Under the pieces are notes generated by a model, which worked only from the letters and a program-made list of their open reading frames with translations, was not told the origin of the DNA and ran no database searches. A stretch of DNA of 64,000 bases from Bordetella parapertussis (GTDB lineage Bacteria > Pseudomonadota > Gammaproteobacteria > Burkholderiales > SG8-41). Positions 8,577 to 19,192 of this stretch are shown here, piece after piece. A program made the translations under genes and the position numbers. Each line of letters opens with the position of its first letter. Position 1 is the stretch's first letter. The stretch is taken from NCBI GenBank assembly GCA_945861275.1, contig CAMATZ010000019.1, forward strand, positions 27,177-91,176. Reading direction: 5' to 3'.

Positions 8577-10534
8577 GCGGGGCTCGACTTACGTCCGCTC
8601 AGCATGTAAGTGCGCAGATGACCGTGGCCAGGTACCTCGATGACCGTGGGGCTGCCGGCGTCAAATTTTTCGTTCAATTTCGCGTAGGTCGCCGCAGAAA
8701 TCTGGATCTTGCCGGCAGGCGCCTGGCAGGCGATTGCTTCGGCCGTATTGACTGCGTCGCCCCACATGCCGAATACGAGTCGATCGCCACCCGCAATGCC
8801 GGCTATCAGCGCGCCCGTGTTGAGTCCGATTCTGATCTCGGGACGGTCTGCCCCCTGTAAGCTTTTCTGCATGGCCTGCAGCAGGTCCAGCGCATAGTCG
8901 GCTGCGGCCTGCGCGTGGTCTTCGCGCCATTCAGGCGCGCCCACGATTGCGGTGTAGGCGTGATCCGTGGCGCGTATGATCTCCAGTCCTTGCGCCTTGC
9001 TGCATTGCTCGAAGACCGCGAGGGCTTCGTTGATGCGCGCGATTGTTTCGACCGCGCCGGATCTGGCAGCGATCGCGTCAAGTCCCTCGAGTCGCACCAC
9101 CACGGCTGTGACGTCGGAATAGTGTACGGGTATCGAACGCTCGCCGCGTTTGAGGCCATCCGACAGCGGACGCGGCACGAGGCTCCTGATGAATTCGTCA
9201 ACAGACGTGCGGCTTTGTGCGAGCTCGTCCTCGGCACGCCGCAGATCTTGTCTCATCTGATGAATTTGCAGCGTCGCGGAGACACGCGCGCGCAGGAGGA
9301 CAGGATCGAAGGGTTTCGCGAAATAATCCACGGCGCCCTTCTCGATGCAGCGCGAGACACTGTCTATTTCGTCCAGCGCTGAAATCATCACCACCGGAAT
9401 CTCGCACAGGACCGGGTCGCGTTGGATGTGCTCCAGCACTTGAATGCCATCCATTTCGGGCATCATCACATCCAGAAGAATGAGATCGAAATCGTGCAGC
9501 CGCAGCATCTCCAGGGCTTCCTTGCCCGAAGCGGCGGCAAAGACGCTATACCCCTCGCGCACCAGCTGTCGGGTCAATAAATCGCGATTCATCGCGTTAT
9601 CGTCCACCACCAGCAAAGTCCCGGCGTGCAGCGCTCCGGGTGTCGACTGGGCGCTCGGACGCAGGCGGTTGAAGACGCGCTCGAAGCCAGCTCGCTCTGA
9701 CGTCTCGGACGCCGGGGCAGAGGGCAACGCCAGCTGTTGCACCAGCGCAAGCAATTTTCGCGCGGCTCCCAGCTGGCGCTCCAAATCCGCTGACGCGCGT
9801 TCGGCACTGCCGGCCTTTGCCAGCAGCTCCTGTGACTGTTCGACTAACGCCGTGGTCGGCTGCAGCAATGCTTCGTGCAAGTGTGCGCGAATGGTAGTGA
9901 CGTCGACATCCGCAGCCTCGGGCCCGGTGGGCAGAAGGTGATCGATTCTCTCCAGCACTTTCTTCGCTGCGGCATGCAGACGCTGAATGTCCGGCACGAG
10001 CGCGGCGACCCCTAATTCTTCTGCCTCGATCACGAGCACACCGCCATAGCCGAGGACCGCATTCATGGGCGTGCGCAAATCGTGTCGCAGACCGGCAACG
10101 ACGGCGCGCTTGGCGCGGTCCGGGTCCGCGGTTAGGGTCTCGTCCTCGGCAGGGGCAATCGACGTGATCCCGGGCCGGACCGCACGCGGCGATGCAGGCC
10201 CGGAACGACTGATGACACGCGAAGACTGCGCTGTCCGAGCCGTCGGGGCGGACGGCGGCAAGAGCGCCTGCTCCGCGCGTATTCCCGTGGGCGTAAGCTC
10301 CAAAGCCCATGACAGCGCGACCGCGATCGGAAAGCCGAGGATCGCGAGGACTACGACGAGGGTTATGGCCCAAGCGGGGAGATGAAGCGCTGGGAAAGTA
10401 TTGGTCGAGATCTGGATCACCACCCACGCCACGATGGCGTAGACGCCCGCGACTCTGATTACCTTTCGCCGCCGCAGCTCCCGGAAGAAGCGCATCGGGG
10501 CATCGATTAGAGTCTTGAGCATAAGGGCCGCCAT
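8573..10534 (-). CDS. Membrane H-box / receiver / adenylate-cyclase-like signalling protein
   Basis: A 653-residue protein. Residues 1-85 form the two-helix membrane module (FFRELRRRKVIRVAG...) seen at the N-terminus of many cyclase-like proteins. Residues 145-200 carry an H-box (RHDLRTPMN, His151), but no HATPase domain follows. Residues about 306-425 are a receiver with DD at 311-312, Asp355 and the FAKPF lysine. Residues about 470-645 form a class III nucleotide cyclase-like domain (IRIGLNTGALIAGIAGG, FGMWGDAVNTAEAI). The first metal Asp of cyclases appears replaced (VVVRLEGLDA); the second may remain in RATDHAYTAIVGAP. It could relay phosphate from the GAF kinase; cyclase activity is doubtful. 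It overlaps both neighbours. Confidence 0.85.
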   Translation of the reverse strand: MAALMLKTLIDAPMRFFRELRRRKVIRVAGVYAIVAWVVIQISTNTFPALHLPAWAITLVVVLAILGFPIAVALSWALELTPTGIRAEQALLPPSAPTARTAQSSRVISRSGPASPRAVRPGITSIAPAEDETLTADPDRAKRAVVAGLRHDLRTPMNAVLGYGGVLVIEAEELGVAALVPDIQRLHAAAKKVLERIDHLLPTGPEAADVDVTTIRAHLHEALLQPTTALVEQSQELLAKAGSAERASADLERQLGAARKLLALVQQLALPSAPASETSERAGFERVFNRLRPSAQSTPGALHAGTLLVVDDNAMNRDLLTRQLVREGYSVFAAASGKEALEMLRLHDFDLILLDVMMPEMDGIQVLEHIQRDPVLCEIPVVMISALDEIDSVSRCIEKGAVDYFAKPFDPVLLRARVSATLQIHQMRQDLRRAEDELAQSRTSVDEFIRSLVPRPLSDGLKRGERSIPVHYSDVTAVVVRLEGLDAIAARSGAVETIARINEALAVFEQCSKAQGLEIIRATDHAYTAIVGAPEWREDHAQAAADYALDLLQAMQKSLQGADRPEIRIGLNTGALIAGIAGGDRLVFGMWGDAVNTAEAIACQAPAGKIQISAATYAKLNEKFDAGSPTVIEVPGHGHLRTYMLSGRKSSPA

Positions 10535-10905
10535 CAGAGTGTGTTCGGTTTCACATGCGCGCGTATTTTTGCCACCAGCCGCTCGAAATCGACAGGCTTG
10601 GTATCGAAGTCGTCACAGCCGGCAGCAAGCGCCTTTTCCCGGTCGCCCGACATCGCATTCGCGGTAAGGGCGATCACCGGGATATGCCGCGTGACGGGAG
10701 ACGCTTTGATCTGGCGCGCCGCCTCCCAGCCATCGATTCCCGGCAGACTCTGATCCATCAGGATGAGATCGGGCAACGCCTGCGCGGCCATCGCCACCCC
10801 CTGCTCCCCGTCGTTCGCCACGATCAACTCGAAGCCGACAATCGAGAACCACCTTTTCAGGACGTAGACGTTATCGTCGTTGTCTTCGACATAAAGTATC
10901 TTCAT
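10534..10905 (-). CDS. Single-domain response regulator (CheY/DivK-like)
   Basis: A 123-residue receiver domain without an output domain. Acidic residues VEDNDDN lie near the start, the phospho-acceptor Asp51 is in [10 protein letters not shown], and the conserved Lys is in [28 protein letters not shown] is typical of DivK-like receivers. The ATG overlaps the kinase stop codon (ATGA) and its TGA overlaps the next ATG, so kinase, regulator and cyclase-like protein are made from one message. It probably shuttles phosphate between the kinase and the H-box protein. Confidence 0.93.
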   Translation of the reverse strand: MKILYVEDNDDNVYVLKRWFSIVGFELIVANDGEQGVAMAAQALPDLILMDQSLPGIDGWEAARQIKASPVTRHIPVIALTANAMSGDREKALAAGCDDFDTKPVDFERLVAKIRAHVKPNTL

Positions 10906-13900
10906 TGCGGGGCTCTCGCTTCCTCGGCAGGTTTCTCGGGCAACGGCGAGGTGCGCTGAAAGTCTTCTGCCCGCGCGGGCAGGCGAATCGTAAACGTCGA
11001 TCCCACGCCGGGCTCGCTCTCGACCGTGATCTCTCCGCCCATCATGTTACACAGTCTTCGGGTTATCGCGAGTCCAAGCCCCGTACCGCCGTATTTGCGC
11101 GCCGTCGACGCATCCGCCTGAACGAAGTCCTGGAACAGGCGCTCGATTTGCGCGGGCGTCATGCCGATGCCGGTATCGGAGACGCGGAACCGCACCCATT
11201 GGCGCCCGCTCGCTTCTTCGCGATCCACCGCGAGCCTGATGGTCCCCTTGTCGGTGAATTTACTGGCGTTGCCGCCCACGTTGAGGAGCGCCTGGCGCAG
11301 CCGCACCGGATCGGCGTAGACACTCACGACATCGGACGCGCAGCTTATATCGAGCACGTTGCCGCTCTTGGTCGTTAGCGGCTCCATGGTGCTCCTGAAT
11401 TCGTCCAGGACCGGCGCCAGCGCCACTGCCTCGGGCTGAATATCCATGTGCCCCGCCTCGATCTTCGACAGATCCAGGATGTCATTGATGAGCGTCAGCA
11501 GGTGATGTCCCGCACCAAAAATGCGTTGCAGCGGTTCCGACAGGTCATCGCGTTTCAGGAGTCTTGACTCGACCTGCAGCACTTGCGTGATGCCGATGAT
11601 CGCATTCAGCGGCGTGCGCAACTCGTGCGACATGCTGGCGAGGAATTCGGACTTGTGGCGGTTCGCGACTTCGAGCTCGCGGCTCTTGGCTTGAATCTCA
11701 TTGAACAGCCTTACATTCTCGATCGCGATGACGGCCTGATCGGCGAAGGTTTTGAGCAGCGCTACTTCTTTGTCGCTCATGGCGCCGGGCTCCTTGCGGG
11801 TCACGGCCACGGCACCGATCGCCGAGCCGTCGCGGATCATCGGTGCCGCGGTGATAGCGCGGTATCCAAGCTCGCGACCCAAGGCTTTCGCTACCTCTGG
11901 GGTGCTCTTAGCCTCGATGTCGGAGATGTTGATTACTGAGTCCTCCATAATCGCCCGTCCAGCGACCGTATTGCGGTCAAGTGGCAACGGATATTTCTTG
12001 CGCGTCGACTCCAGGTTGAGTGTGCCGCCAGTCGATCCCAGCTCAACCCGATCACCATCGCGGAGAAGGATGCCTACTCCGTGCCCACCGAAGATGCGCA
12101 GCGCGCTCTCAACTATGGCGTCGAAGACTGGTTGCGTATTGGTGGGCGTGCTCGAAATCACGCGCAGAATTCCCGCCGTGGCCGTCTGCTGTTCCAGCGA
12201 TTCGCCGAGGTCCTTGTTACGCGCTTCGAGCTCCCTGAACAACCGCACGTTCTCGATCGCGATCACGGCTTGGTCGGCGAAGGTCTTGAGCAATTTGACC
12301 TCGCGTTCCGGGGTCTCGCCGGGCTCCGGCCATGCCACGACGAAGGCCCCGATCGGACTGTCCTCCCGCATCAGAGGAACGCCGAGCATTCGGCGCCAAT
12401 GTCCCGTCACGGCGGAGGTGCGGTCATACGCCGCATCGGCCAGCGTATCCGGGATGTGCACGATCGATTTCGAGAGGACGGTCCGGCCGCTTAATAGCGC
12501 AGGATCAGCCGGACACGGATATATGTCGGCGAAATGGACAAGGGCTTCTGATGGCCAATTATGGGTGGCTGCCAGGTGCACAAGCTTCCCATCAAATCGA
12601 AAAATGGCGGCGAACGGACTACCGCACAGACCAACAGCGTTTTTCAAGATTGTTTCAAACACTGGTGTCACATCGGTCGGGGATTTCGATATGACACCGA
12701 GAATCTCGCTGGTGGCGGTCTGCTGCTCCAGCGCTTCGGTGATCTCGGCATTGCGCGCCTGCAACTCCTTGAACAGCCGCACGTTTTCGATCGCGATCAC
12801 GGCCTGATCGGCGAAGGTCTGGAGGAGAGCGATCTGCTTCTCCGTGAAGGCGCGGACGTTGCGACGCCAAAGGATGACCACGCCCACGAGCACGCTCTCG
12901 CGCAGGAGCGGCACGGCCAGGACGGTGCGCGCCTGCTCGGTGAGGTGCAGCGTCTGCGGCTTGAACGACGGCTCCGACAGCAGATCGACGACGTGAACCG
13001 GTCGGCGCTCGAACGCCGCCCGCCGTGCCGGCCCCTCGGGGCCAGGCCGCTGGGGATTGCCCTTGATGAACTCTACGAACTCGGGTGATGCGTTGTGGGC
13101 AGCGCCGTGGACCAGGTTCTCGCCGTCATAGAGCCAGAGTGCAGCCAGGTTGGCCTCGCACAACGTGGTGGCGTTCGAGAGGATCGCGTCGAACACCGGG
13201 TCCAGGCTCGTAGGCGAGCTGCTGATCACGCGCAGGATGTCCGCCGTCGCCGTCCGCTGCTCCAGTGATTCCGTCACCTCTGCGTTCCGCGTCTGCAACT
13301 CCTTGAACAGCCGCACGTTCTCGATAGCGATCACCGCCTGAGCGGCGAACGTCTCGAGCAAGCTGATCTGCTTGTCCGTGAACGGGCCTGGGCTGGGGCG
13401 AGAGAGCGCGATCACTCCGACGGCATTGTCCTCCCGCAACATCGGTACATGCAGGAGCGCGCGGCTCAATCTGCGTTTGGCACGGGCCTTGGTCGATTCG
13501 TTAATCCAGTCCTCCGCGAAAACGTCCGGAATATGCACGACCTGTCGGCGTAAGATGGCCCGCGTGCTGGGCCTGCTTTGGTCATCTAATGGCGTAGGCA
13601 GGCGCGAGCCGTCGTTAGTAGCCTCCGTATTCGCCACGACTTCGGTCTGGTCGCCATTGACAAGCCGCAGATACATGTCTTGACCTGGGAATAGACGAGC
13701 GCCACTCTTGACGATTGCATCAAACACCGGCTGGGTATCCGTAGGGGAAGCGCTGATCGCACGGAGAATTTCTGCGGTGGCCGTTTGCTGCTCCAGCGAC
13801 TCCGTGAGCTCGCTGTTGCGCGCCTGCAACTCCTTGAACAGCCGCACGTTCTCGATGGCGATCGCAGCCTGGTCGGCGAACGTCTGCAGCAGGTCGACCT

Positions 13901-16469
13901 GTTGCTGTGGTGTTTCGCCGGGCTCGCGCCAGGTGACCACCAGCGCGCCCAGCGCGCGTCCCTCACGCTGTATCGGCACGCCGAGCATGCGGCGCACTTT
14001 GCTGGTCGCGGCCGAAGTCGGGTCGTAGTGCGGGTCGGCGGCCGCGTCCGCAAGGCGCACCACCGAGCGCGAGAGGATGGTACGCCCGCTCATCATGTGA
14101 GGGCTGGGCGGCGACGGGTAGAAGCGCGAATAGTACTCGATTGCGTCGCGCGTATCGTTGTAGTCGGCAGCATAGTGCACGAGCCGCCCGTCGAAGCGAA
14201 ACGCGGCGCCCATCTGCGCGTCGGTGAGGCGTACCGCGCTTCGCAAGATCGCGTCAAACACCGGCTGCAGCTCGGTCGGCGAGCTGCTGATGACGCGCAG
14301 GATCTCCGCGGTTGCAGTTTGCTGCTCGAGCGCCGCCGTTATTTCGGCGTTGCGGGCTTGCAGTTCCTTGAACAGGCGCACGTTTTCGATCGCGATCACG
14401 GCCTGAGCGGCGAACGTCTCGAGGAGCTCGATCTGCTTATCGGTGAACGGACATACCTCACGACGACGCATCACAATCACGCCGATCGCCGCACCCTCGC
14501 GGAGCAGGGGTACGTACAAGAGAGTGCGAGCGCCCCCGCCTCTTGCTAGCGAGTCGGAGTACTTCTCGCGCACATGCGGTTCGGTGACGTCGGGTATATG
14601 GATGGTCTTGCGCTCACGTGCAACGGCTCCCACGAAGGTGCGTAGTTGCAGCGACCGCACATAGCCCGCCGGCTCATTCGGAATCGATCCGATGTGCGCC
14701 ACAATCCGGGTCGTATCGCCGTCAATCCGGCGGATGTACACGTCGTCAGTGTTGCAAAGGCGCGCCGCACTTTCGGCAACTGCGTCGAGGACGGGCTGAA
14801 TATCCGTCGGTGAACTGGAAATGACCCGCAGGATGTCGGCAGTTGCCGTCTGCCGATCGAGCGATTCCGTCAGGTCCGTGTTCTTGGCCTGAAGCTCCTT
14901 GAACAGCCGAACGTTCTCGATCGCGATTACTGCCTGGCTCGCGAAAGTCTGAAGCAACGCGACCTGTTTGTCTGAGAATGGCCCCGGCGTTGCGCGATGT
15001 ACGTTGACCGTGCCAATCGCCCGGTCGTCTCGCAGCATCGGCGCACCCATGCTCGCGCGGTAGCCCCTCAGTTCGCCCCGCTTCTTGGCCAATGGACTCA
15101 CCCAATCCTCTGCGGCCAGGAGGTCCGCGATCTGCACGACTTCACGGCGCGCTATCGCCCGGGAAGAAAGCGCTCCCATATCAGCAAGCGGAACAGGTAA
15201 TTCACCGCCTTTGTCGTCGCGAACGGGGTTTGTGCTTGCCGCCGTTACGGTGTCATCCCCTCTTACCAGACGGAGGGACATGTTCATGCCGCCGAAGAGG
15301 TTAACGCCGCTTTTCACAATCGCAGCGAACACCGGCTGGGTGTCGGTGGGTGAGCTGCCAATCACACGCAGAATCTCGCTGATCACCGTTTGCTGTTCGA
15401 GCGCCTCCTTGGTCTCGTTGAACAACCGCACGTTTTCGATAGCGATCACGGCCTGATCGGCGAAGGTCTTGAGCAGCGCGACTTGCTTGTCTGTGAATGG
15501 TCCCGGCGTTGCGCGCAACACGCCGATCGAACCGATTGCGATGTTTTCCCGCACCAACGGCGCAACCAGTATCGCGCGCCAGCCGCGTTGCTCGGCTCGC
15601 CGCTTGAGGCTATCGCCGACCCACTCTTCCGCAGTAAGAATGTCCGGGATTTGTACAGCTTCCCGGCGCAGCACCGCGCGCGACGAAGCTGATCGACCAT
15701 CGTCCAGCGGAACCGGAAATACGCTGTCGGTATAGACCGGGTAGGTGTTTGCCGCTGTCTCGAAATGATCGTCCTTGATCAGGCGAAGCGACACATTCAT
15801 TCCGCCGAAAAGATGCAGCCCGCTTTTCACGATCGCGTCGAACACTGGCTGCGTGTTGGTAGGCGAGCTGCTGATCACGCGCAGGATCTCGCTGATCACG
15901 GTTTGCTGCTCGAGCGCCTCCTTCGTTTCGTTGAACAGCCGGACGTTCTCGATTGCGATTACGGCCTGATCGGTGAAGGTTTTGAGGAGCGCGACCTGCT
16001 TTTCGCTGAACGGGCCTGGTGTACTGCGCATCACGTTGATCGCGCCGATTGCGCTTCCGTCTTTCATCAGCGGGGCCGAAAGCGCCGCGCGATAGCCGCG
16101 TCGCTCCACCCGCTGACGCGCCCAGTCGCTGAGCCACTCGGCGGCAAGTACGTCAGGAACCTGCACGATACTGCGGGTCCTGATTGCTCGATTGGAGCCG
16201 GATTCGGTGTCGAGTGACGCCGCCGTTCGATCGTGTTCCTGCAGCGGATTCGTGCTCGCGACCGGCATGACGCTGTCGCCCTGCACGAGTCTCAGCGTCA
16301 TGGTCGCGTCGCCGAAGAGATGTACGCCGCTTTTGACAATGGCGTCGAACACCGGCTGAACGTCGGTCGGAGAGCGGCTAATGCCCTGCAAAATCTCACT
16401 GACGACCGTTTGCTGCTCGAGCGCTTCCTTCGTCTCGTTGAACAGCCGCACGTTCTCGATCGCGATCAC
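10902..16469 (-). CDS. Multi-GAF sensor histidine kinase, main part (nine GAF domains)
   Basis: This 1855-residue reading frame begins at a GTG directly after an in-frame TAG and continues the frame of the piece at 16473-17000. It holds nine GAF repeats of about 170 residues, each ended by a near-identical helix ([15 protein letters not shown]) and a coiled linker ([19 protein letters not shown]). A HisKA domain (SHELRTPLN) and an HATPase domain follow ([24 protein letters not shown]). No membrane segment is seen, so it is probably a soluble sensor. The GTG lies inside the conserved linker and lacks an RBS, so this is most likely the rest of one long gene. It overlaps the response regulator by four bases. 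Ligands are unknown. Confidence 0.85.
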   Translation of the reverse strand: MIAIENVRLFNETKEALEQQTVVSEILQGISRSPTDVQPVFDAIVKSGVHLFGDATMTLRLVQGDSVMPVASTNPLQEHDRTAASLDTESGSNRAIRTRSIVQVPDVLAAEWLSDWARQRVERRGYRAALSAPLMKDGSAIGAINVMRSTPGPFSEKQVALLKTFTDQAVIAIENVRLFNETKEALEQQTVISEILRVISSSPTNTQPVFDAIVKSGLHLFGGMNVSLRLIKDDHFETAANTYPVYTDSVFPVPLDDGRSASSRAVLRREAVQIPDILTAEEWVGDSLKRRAEQRGWRAILVAPLVRENIAIGSIGVLRATPGPFTDKQVALLKTFADQAVIAIENVRLFNETKEALEQQTVISEILRVIGSSPTDTQPVFAAIVKSGVNLFGGMNMSLRLVRGDDTVTAASTNPVRDDKGGELPVPLADMGALSSRAIARREVVQIADLLAAEDWVSPLAKKRGELRGYRASMGAPMLRDDRAIGTVNVHRATPGPFSDKQVALLQTFASQAVIAIENVRLFKELQAKNTDLTESLDRQTATADILRVISSSPTDIQPVLDAVAESAARLCNTDDVYIRRIDGDTTRIVAHIGSIPNEPAGYVRSLQLRTFVGAVARERKTIHIPDVTEPHVREKYSDSLARGGGARTLLYVPLLREGAAIGVIVMRRREVCPFTDKQIELLETFAAQAVIAIENVRLFKELQARNAEITAALEQQTATAEILRVISSSPTELQPVFDAILRSAVRLTDAQMGAAFRFDGRLVHYAADYNDTRDAIEYYSRFYPSPPSPHMMSGRTILSRSVVRLADAAADPHYDPTSAATSKVRRMLGVPIQREGRALGALVVTWREPGETPQQQVDLLQTFADQAAIAIENVRLFKELQARNSELTESLEQQTATAEILRAISASPTDTQPVFDAIVKSGARLFPGQDMYLRLVNGDQTEVVANTEATNDGSRLPTPLDDQSRPSTRAILRRQVVHIPDVFAEDWINESTKARAKRRLSRALLHVPMLREDNAVGVIALSRPSPGPFTDKQISLLETFAAQAVIAIENVRLFKELQTRNAEVTESLEQRTATADILRVISSSPTSLDPVFDAILSNATTLCEANLAALWLYDGENLVHGAAHNASPEFVEFIKGNPQRPGPEGPARRAAFERRPVHVVDLLSEPSFKPQTLHLTEQARTVLAVPLLRESVLVGVVILWRRNVRAFTEKQIALLQTFADQAVIAIENVRLFKELQARNAEITEALEQQTATSEILGVISKSPTDVTPVFETILKNAVGLCGSPFAAIFRFDGKLVHLAATHNWPSEALVHFADIYPCPADPALLSGRTVLSKSIVHIPDTLADAAYDRTSAVTGHWRRMLGVPLMREDSPIGAFVVAWPEPGETPEREVKLLKTFADQAVIAIENVRLFRELEARNKDLGESLEQQTATAGILRVISSTPTNTQPVFDAIVESALRIFGGHGVGILLRDGDRVELGSTGGTLNLESTRKKYPLPLDRNTVAGRAIMEDSVINISDIEAKSTPEVAKALGRELGYRAITAAPMIRDGSAIGAVAVTRKEPGAMSDKEVALLKTFADQAVIAIENVRLFNEIQAKSRELEVANRHKSEFLASMSHELRTPLNAIIGITQVLQVESRLLKRDDLSEPLQRIFGAGHHLLTLINDILDLSKIEAGHMDIQPEAVALAPVLDEFRSTMEPLTTKSGNVLDISCASDVVSVYADPVRLRQALLNVGGNASKFTDKGTIRLAVDREEASGRQWVRFRVSDTGIGMTPAQIERLFQDFVQADASTARKYGGTGLGLAITRRLCNMMGGEITVESEPGVGSTFTIRLPARAEDFQRTSPLPEKPAEEARAPQ

Positions 16470-16472
16470 CGC

Positions 16473-17000
16473 CTAAGCGGCGAACGTCTCGAGGAGCTTG
16501 ATCTGTTTATCGGTGAACGGGCGGACTTCCTGCCGCCGCATTTGAATCAGACCGATTGCCGTGTCTTCGCGCAGCAGCGGCACGGCGAGGGCGGTCCGAT
16601 GCCCGCTTGCAAGTGCGATATTCTCCGGGTACTCCTCTCGCACATTTGCGTCGGCGACATCAGGGATGTGGATTGTGCGAGCGTCGAGAATTGCGCGACC
16701 GGAGATGGTCCCCCGTGTGATAACGCGTGGCACCGCAGCGGGAATCGGGCCACGGTGCGCTACGGTGCGGTGAACATTGCCTTCGACGAGCCGGATGACG
16801 ACGTCGTGTGCTCCGCAAAGGCGCGCGGCGCTCTCGGCTACCGCGTCGAACACCGGTTGGGTATCAGTGGGCGAGCTGCTGATGACGCGCAGAATCTCGG
16901 CTGTCGCGGCCTGCTGTTCCAGCGACTCGGTGAGATCTCGCGTGCGTTCCTCGAGCTTGCGCTCGAGTTCGGCGTATGTGATTTCGCGTCGTCTCGTCAT
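16473..17000 (-). pseudogene. N-terminal piece of the multi-GAF kinase, ended by an in-frame TAG
   Basis: A 175-residue frame with a coiled N-terminus ([22 protein letters not shown]) and one complete GAF domain. It ends ...LLETFAA then TAG. Every other copy of this linker reads [12 protein letters not shown] or [12 protein letters not shown], so the TAG replaces a CAG glutamine codon by a single C-to-T change, and the frame resumes at the next codon. The intact gene would be 10902-17000 and about 2,030 residues with ten GAF domains. Possible explanations are a recent null mutation, a sequencing error, or readthrough/re-initiation at the nearby GTG. Confidence 0.8.
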
Positions 17001-17081
17001 TCCATTACCCTATCAGTTCGGCGCCAGGAACGGCGAGCTCGATGCGCGCTGTCTGGCTGCTTGAACGCCAGACAAGGCATA

Positions 17082-17155
17082 GATTTCAAACACAATTTTC
17101 CCCAAACGGCAATCTATCCCCCGTCCGGCGAACAGTCAACCGCGTGAATGTTCGC
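17082..17155 (-). promoter_or_regulatory. Repeated promoter module, copy 1 (GAF kinase)
   Basis: On the minus strand TTGACT (17139-17134) is followed after 17 bases by TAGATT (17116-17111), a good sigma-70 spacing. Flanking blocks CATTCACGCGG before the -35 and GTGTTTGAAATC after the -10 are shared with the copies at 24679, 28381 and 30421. The kinase start at 17000 is about 105 bases past the expected start site. Confidence 0.75.
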
Positions 17156-17250
17156 TACGCCCCGCCGCCCCAATCGGCTACACTAATCTAAACCTATCGG
17201 CCGTTGCGGCACCACATGGTACCCGATGGCCCCGAACCGGAGCCCATTCC

Positions 17251-18300
17251 ATGCACCTGTTCCAGCAGCACGCCCCCGCGGACATCGACGCCGCGGTCGG
17301 CCAGATCCCGATCATCGACTTCGGCGCGTACTTTGGCGGACGACCGGGTGCGCTGGCGCCGCTGGCGGCGCAGGTGCGCGACGCCTGCGAGCGGGTCGGC
17401 TTCTTCTACATCAAGAGTCATGGCGTGCCCGAGGTGCTGATCGAGCGCACCGTTGCCGAGGCCAGGCGCTTCCATGCCTTGCCGATGGATGCGAAGCAGA
17501 AGCTCGCGCTCGACCAGAACAACGTCGGCTACCTGTCGATGAACGCCAGCACGCAGCGTCACTCGACCGTGCACCAGGCGACCCGGCCGAACGAGAACGA
17601 GTCCTTCTTCGTCGTCGTTGACCGGGCGGCTGATCATGCGGACGTGCTCGCCGGCAAACCGCTGCGCGGCCGCAACCAGTGGCCGCAGTGGCCACATGAG
17701 CTGCCCGGTTTCCGCGACAACGTGATGGCGTACTTCACTGCGCTGAACACACTCGGCCAGCGCATGCTGCCTGCCTTCGCTGTGGCGCTCGGCATGCCGG
17801 CCGAACATTTCGCACCGTTGTTCTCCGACGACAACCATGCCACGCTACGCATGCTGCACTATCCGCCGACCTCAGACGCGGACAACGCTTTCGGCCAGGG
17901 CCCGCACACCGACAACAGCTTCCTCACCATCCTCGCGCGCATGGACGTGCCGGGCCTGCGCGTGCAGTTGCCATCAGGGGAATGGCTGTCGCCGCCGCTG
18001 ATCCCCGGCACCTTCCTGGTCAACCTCGGCAATATCATGCGGCGCATGTCGAACGACCGCTTCCGCTCGACCCCGCACGGCGTGGTCGTCGATGGCCAGA
18101 CCGACCGCTACTCGCTCGCCTACTTCCACAGCCCGAACCCGTACCGCGTGATCGAGGTGCTGCCCTCCTGCATCGACGCGGACCGTCCGGCGAAATACAC
18201 ACCGGCGCTCTACGCCGATTTGGTGCTGGAGTTCTTTCGCGCCAACTACGCCCACCAGCAAGGTCACGGGACGGCGGCGATGCCGAACCGCTACGGCTGA
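17251..18300 (+). CDS. 2-oxoglutarate/Fe(II) oxygenase, isopenicillin N synthase family
   Basis: A 349-residue enzyme of the IPNS-like dioxygenase family. The N-terminal DIOX_N region (PIIDFGAYF, ACERVGFFYIKSHGV) precedes the jelly-roll core with iron ligands His219 and Asp221 in GPHTDNSF and His276 in RSTPHGVVV, and the oxoglutarate-binding pair RYS (286-288). Such enzymes hydroxylate or desaturate small molecules using 2-oxoglutarate and O2. GGAG precedes ATG 17251. It is divergent from the GAF kinase. Its last 74 codons are duplicated at 20030-20261. Confidence 0.9.
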   Translation: MHLFQQHAPADIDAAVGQIPIIDFGAYFGGRPGALAPLAAQVRDACERVGFFYIKSHGVPEVLIERTVAEARRFHALPMDAKQKLALDQNNVGYLSMNASTQRHSTVHQATRPNENESFFVVVDRAADHADVLAGKPLRGRNQWPQWPHELPGFRDNVMAYFTALNTLGQRMLPAFAVALGMPAEHFAPLFSDDNHATLRMLHYPPTSDADNAFGQGPHTDNSFLTILARMDVPGLRVQLPSGEWLSPPLIPGTFLVNLGNIMRRMSNDRFRSTPHGVVVDGQTDRYSLAYFHSPNPYRVIEVLPSCIDADRPAKYTPALYADLVLEFFRANYAHQQGHGTAAMPNRYG

Positions 18301-18835
18301 AGGCCCGGGGACCGGCCGGACGATGGCTGCGGAGGCCAACATTGAACGGGCGTGCCCGCGATAGTAAATCGAAAATAAATAGCGCGACTGTGCTGCGCAA
18401 GCGGCTCACGCCGAAGCGACGAGGACACAGGCGTGGATACAGTAGTGGCGCGGAGGATCAAATGACGTTAGGCAATTTGGGAGAATCGTCTATGCGAAAC
18501 GCAAAATCAAATCGACTCCGCTACCTTTCGTTGTACCTTTCGTTACTGGAAACTCACGACCCCGCGTTACCGCGACGCCGCTTCCTCATGCTACCAAGGC
18601 GTACGGACAACGCCTTGGACGGGACTTCAACCCGCTAGACTCACTGCTGTTACTGCGAACCGTCAGGTCTTTCGTTATCGTACGATAATGAAAGACCTGA
18701 CCACTTCGTGAGAGCCTGACCCCCGCGTTGGCGCGCTCGACTGCGCAAACAACAACGCCCGCAATTGCAGGCGCGGGATGGAATGTCTCTTCCTTTAGCC
18801 GCTAAAAAGAGGGGCATCGCGCTGCGATGTGATTA
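18301..18835. other. Rearranged non-coding interval
   Basis: No convincing gene is seen in this 535-base stretch. It contains the palindrome at 18662-18701 and degenerate REP-like scraps: GAGCCTGACCCC near 18710 and, just beyond, AAGACTTGACG and GAGACCTGGCACC near 18840-18875, which resemble arms of RAYT-associated REP elements. It separates the intact oxygenase from the receptor remnant at 18896. Confidence 0.5.
18662..18701. repeat. 40-bp palindrome, copy 1
   Basis: GTCAGGTCTTTC at the left and GAAAGACCTGAC at the right flank the core TTATCGTACGATAA; by eye only one base pair of the arms mismatches. A related palindrome with a GGGTCAAGTC arm and the same core is at 19980-20023. It resembles REP sequences mobilised by IS200-like (RAYT) transposases. 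Confidence 0.8.
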
Positions 18836-18895
18836 ATGCAAGACTTGACGAAATGGGAAATGGGAGACCTGGCACCTTCGTTTCCCTGCGCCGCG

Positions 18896-19090
18896 ACACC
18901 CGCAGCCATCGTGAAGTTCCTCAATACGGAAATGGTTCAGGTGCTCAATACGCCGGAAGCCAGGGATCGTCTGATCAAGGCGGGCATCGAAGTTGTCGGC
19001 AGCTCACCTGCGCAGTTCTCGGCGGCGATCAAGGCAGACATGGCGCGCATGGGGCCGATCATTCGGAAGGCGGGGATGCGAACGGATTGA
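18896..19090 (+). pseudogene. 3' remnant of a Bug/TctC receptor
   Basis: The last 64 codons of a receptor survive: TPAAIVKFLNTEMVQVLN, then PARD-type helix text, SSPAQFSAAIKADMARMG and IRKAGMRTD, matching the C-terminal helices of the intact receptors in this window. The upstream 20 codons (from ATG 18836) are REP-derived sequence, not receptor, and no signal peptide exists. The gene lost about four fifths of its length and should be non-functional. Confidence 0.8.
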
Positions 19091-19137
19091 GATCTGTCGG
19101 CCGATTGCCGCCTCCGGCGGAAGAGATCCCTCGTCAA

Positions 19138-19167
19138 AGAAAAAGCCCCATGGAAGGGGCTTTTTCT
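19138..19167. terminator. Bidirectional rho-independent terminator
   Basis: AGAAAAAGCCCC, loop ATGGAA, GGGGCTTTTTCT: a perfect 12-bp stem with A/T runs on both sides. It sits between the receptor remnant and the convergent secreted-protein gene and can serve both strands. Confidence 0.85.
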
Positions 19168-19192
19168 GCAGCTGCATCACTACCGGACTACA

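Noticed and set aside
11752..12807. A 351-codon plus-strand frame across the GAF array
   Set aside because: It is antisense to the GAF repeats, and its own repeats merely mirror the repeated linkers.
10902..16469. The GTG-started 1855-codon frame as an independent gene
   Set aside because: The GTG lies inside the conserved inter-GAF linker, has no RBS, and the same frame continues upstream through a single TAG into a matching GAF domain with a proper start.
19138..19167. Hairpin as a REP element
   Set aside because: The perfect stem with A/T runs, single occurrence and position between convergent genes fit an intrinsic terminator better.
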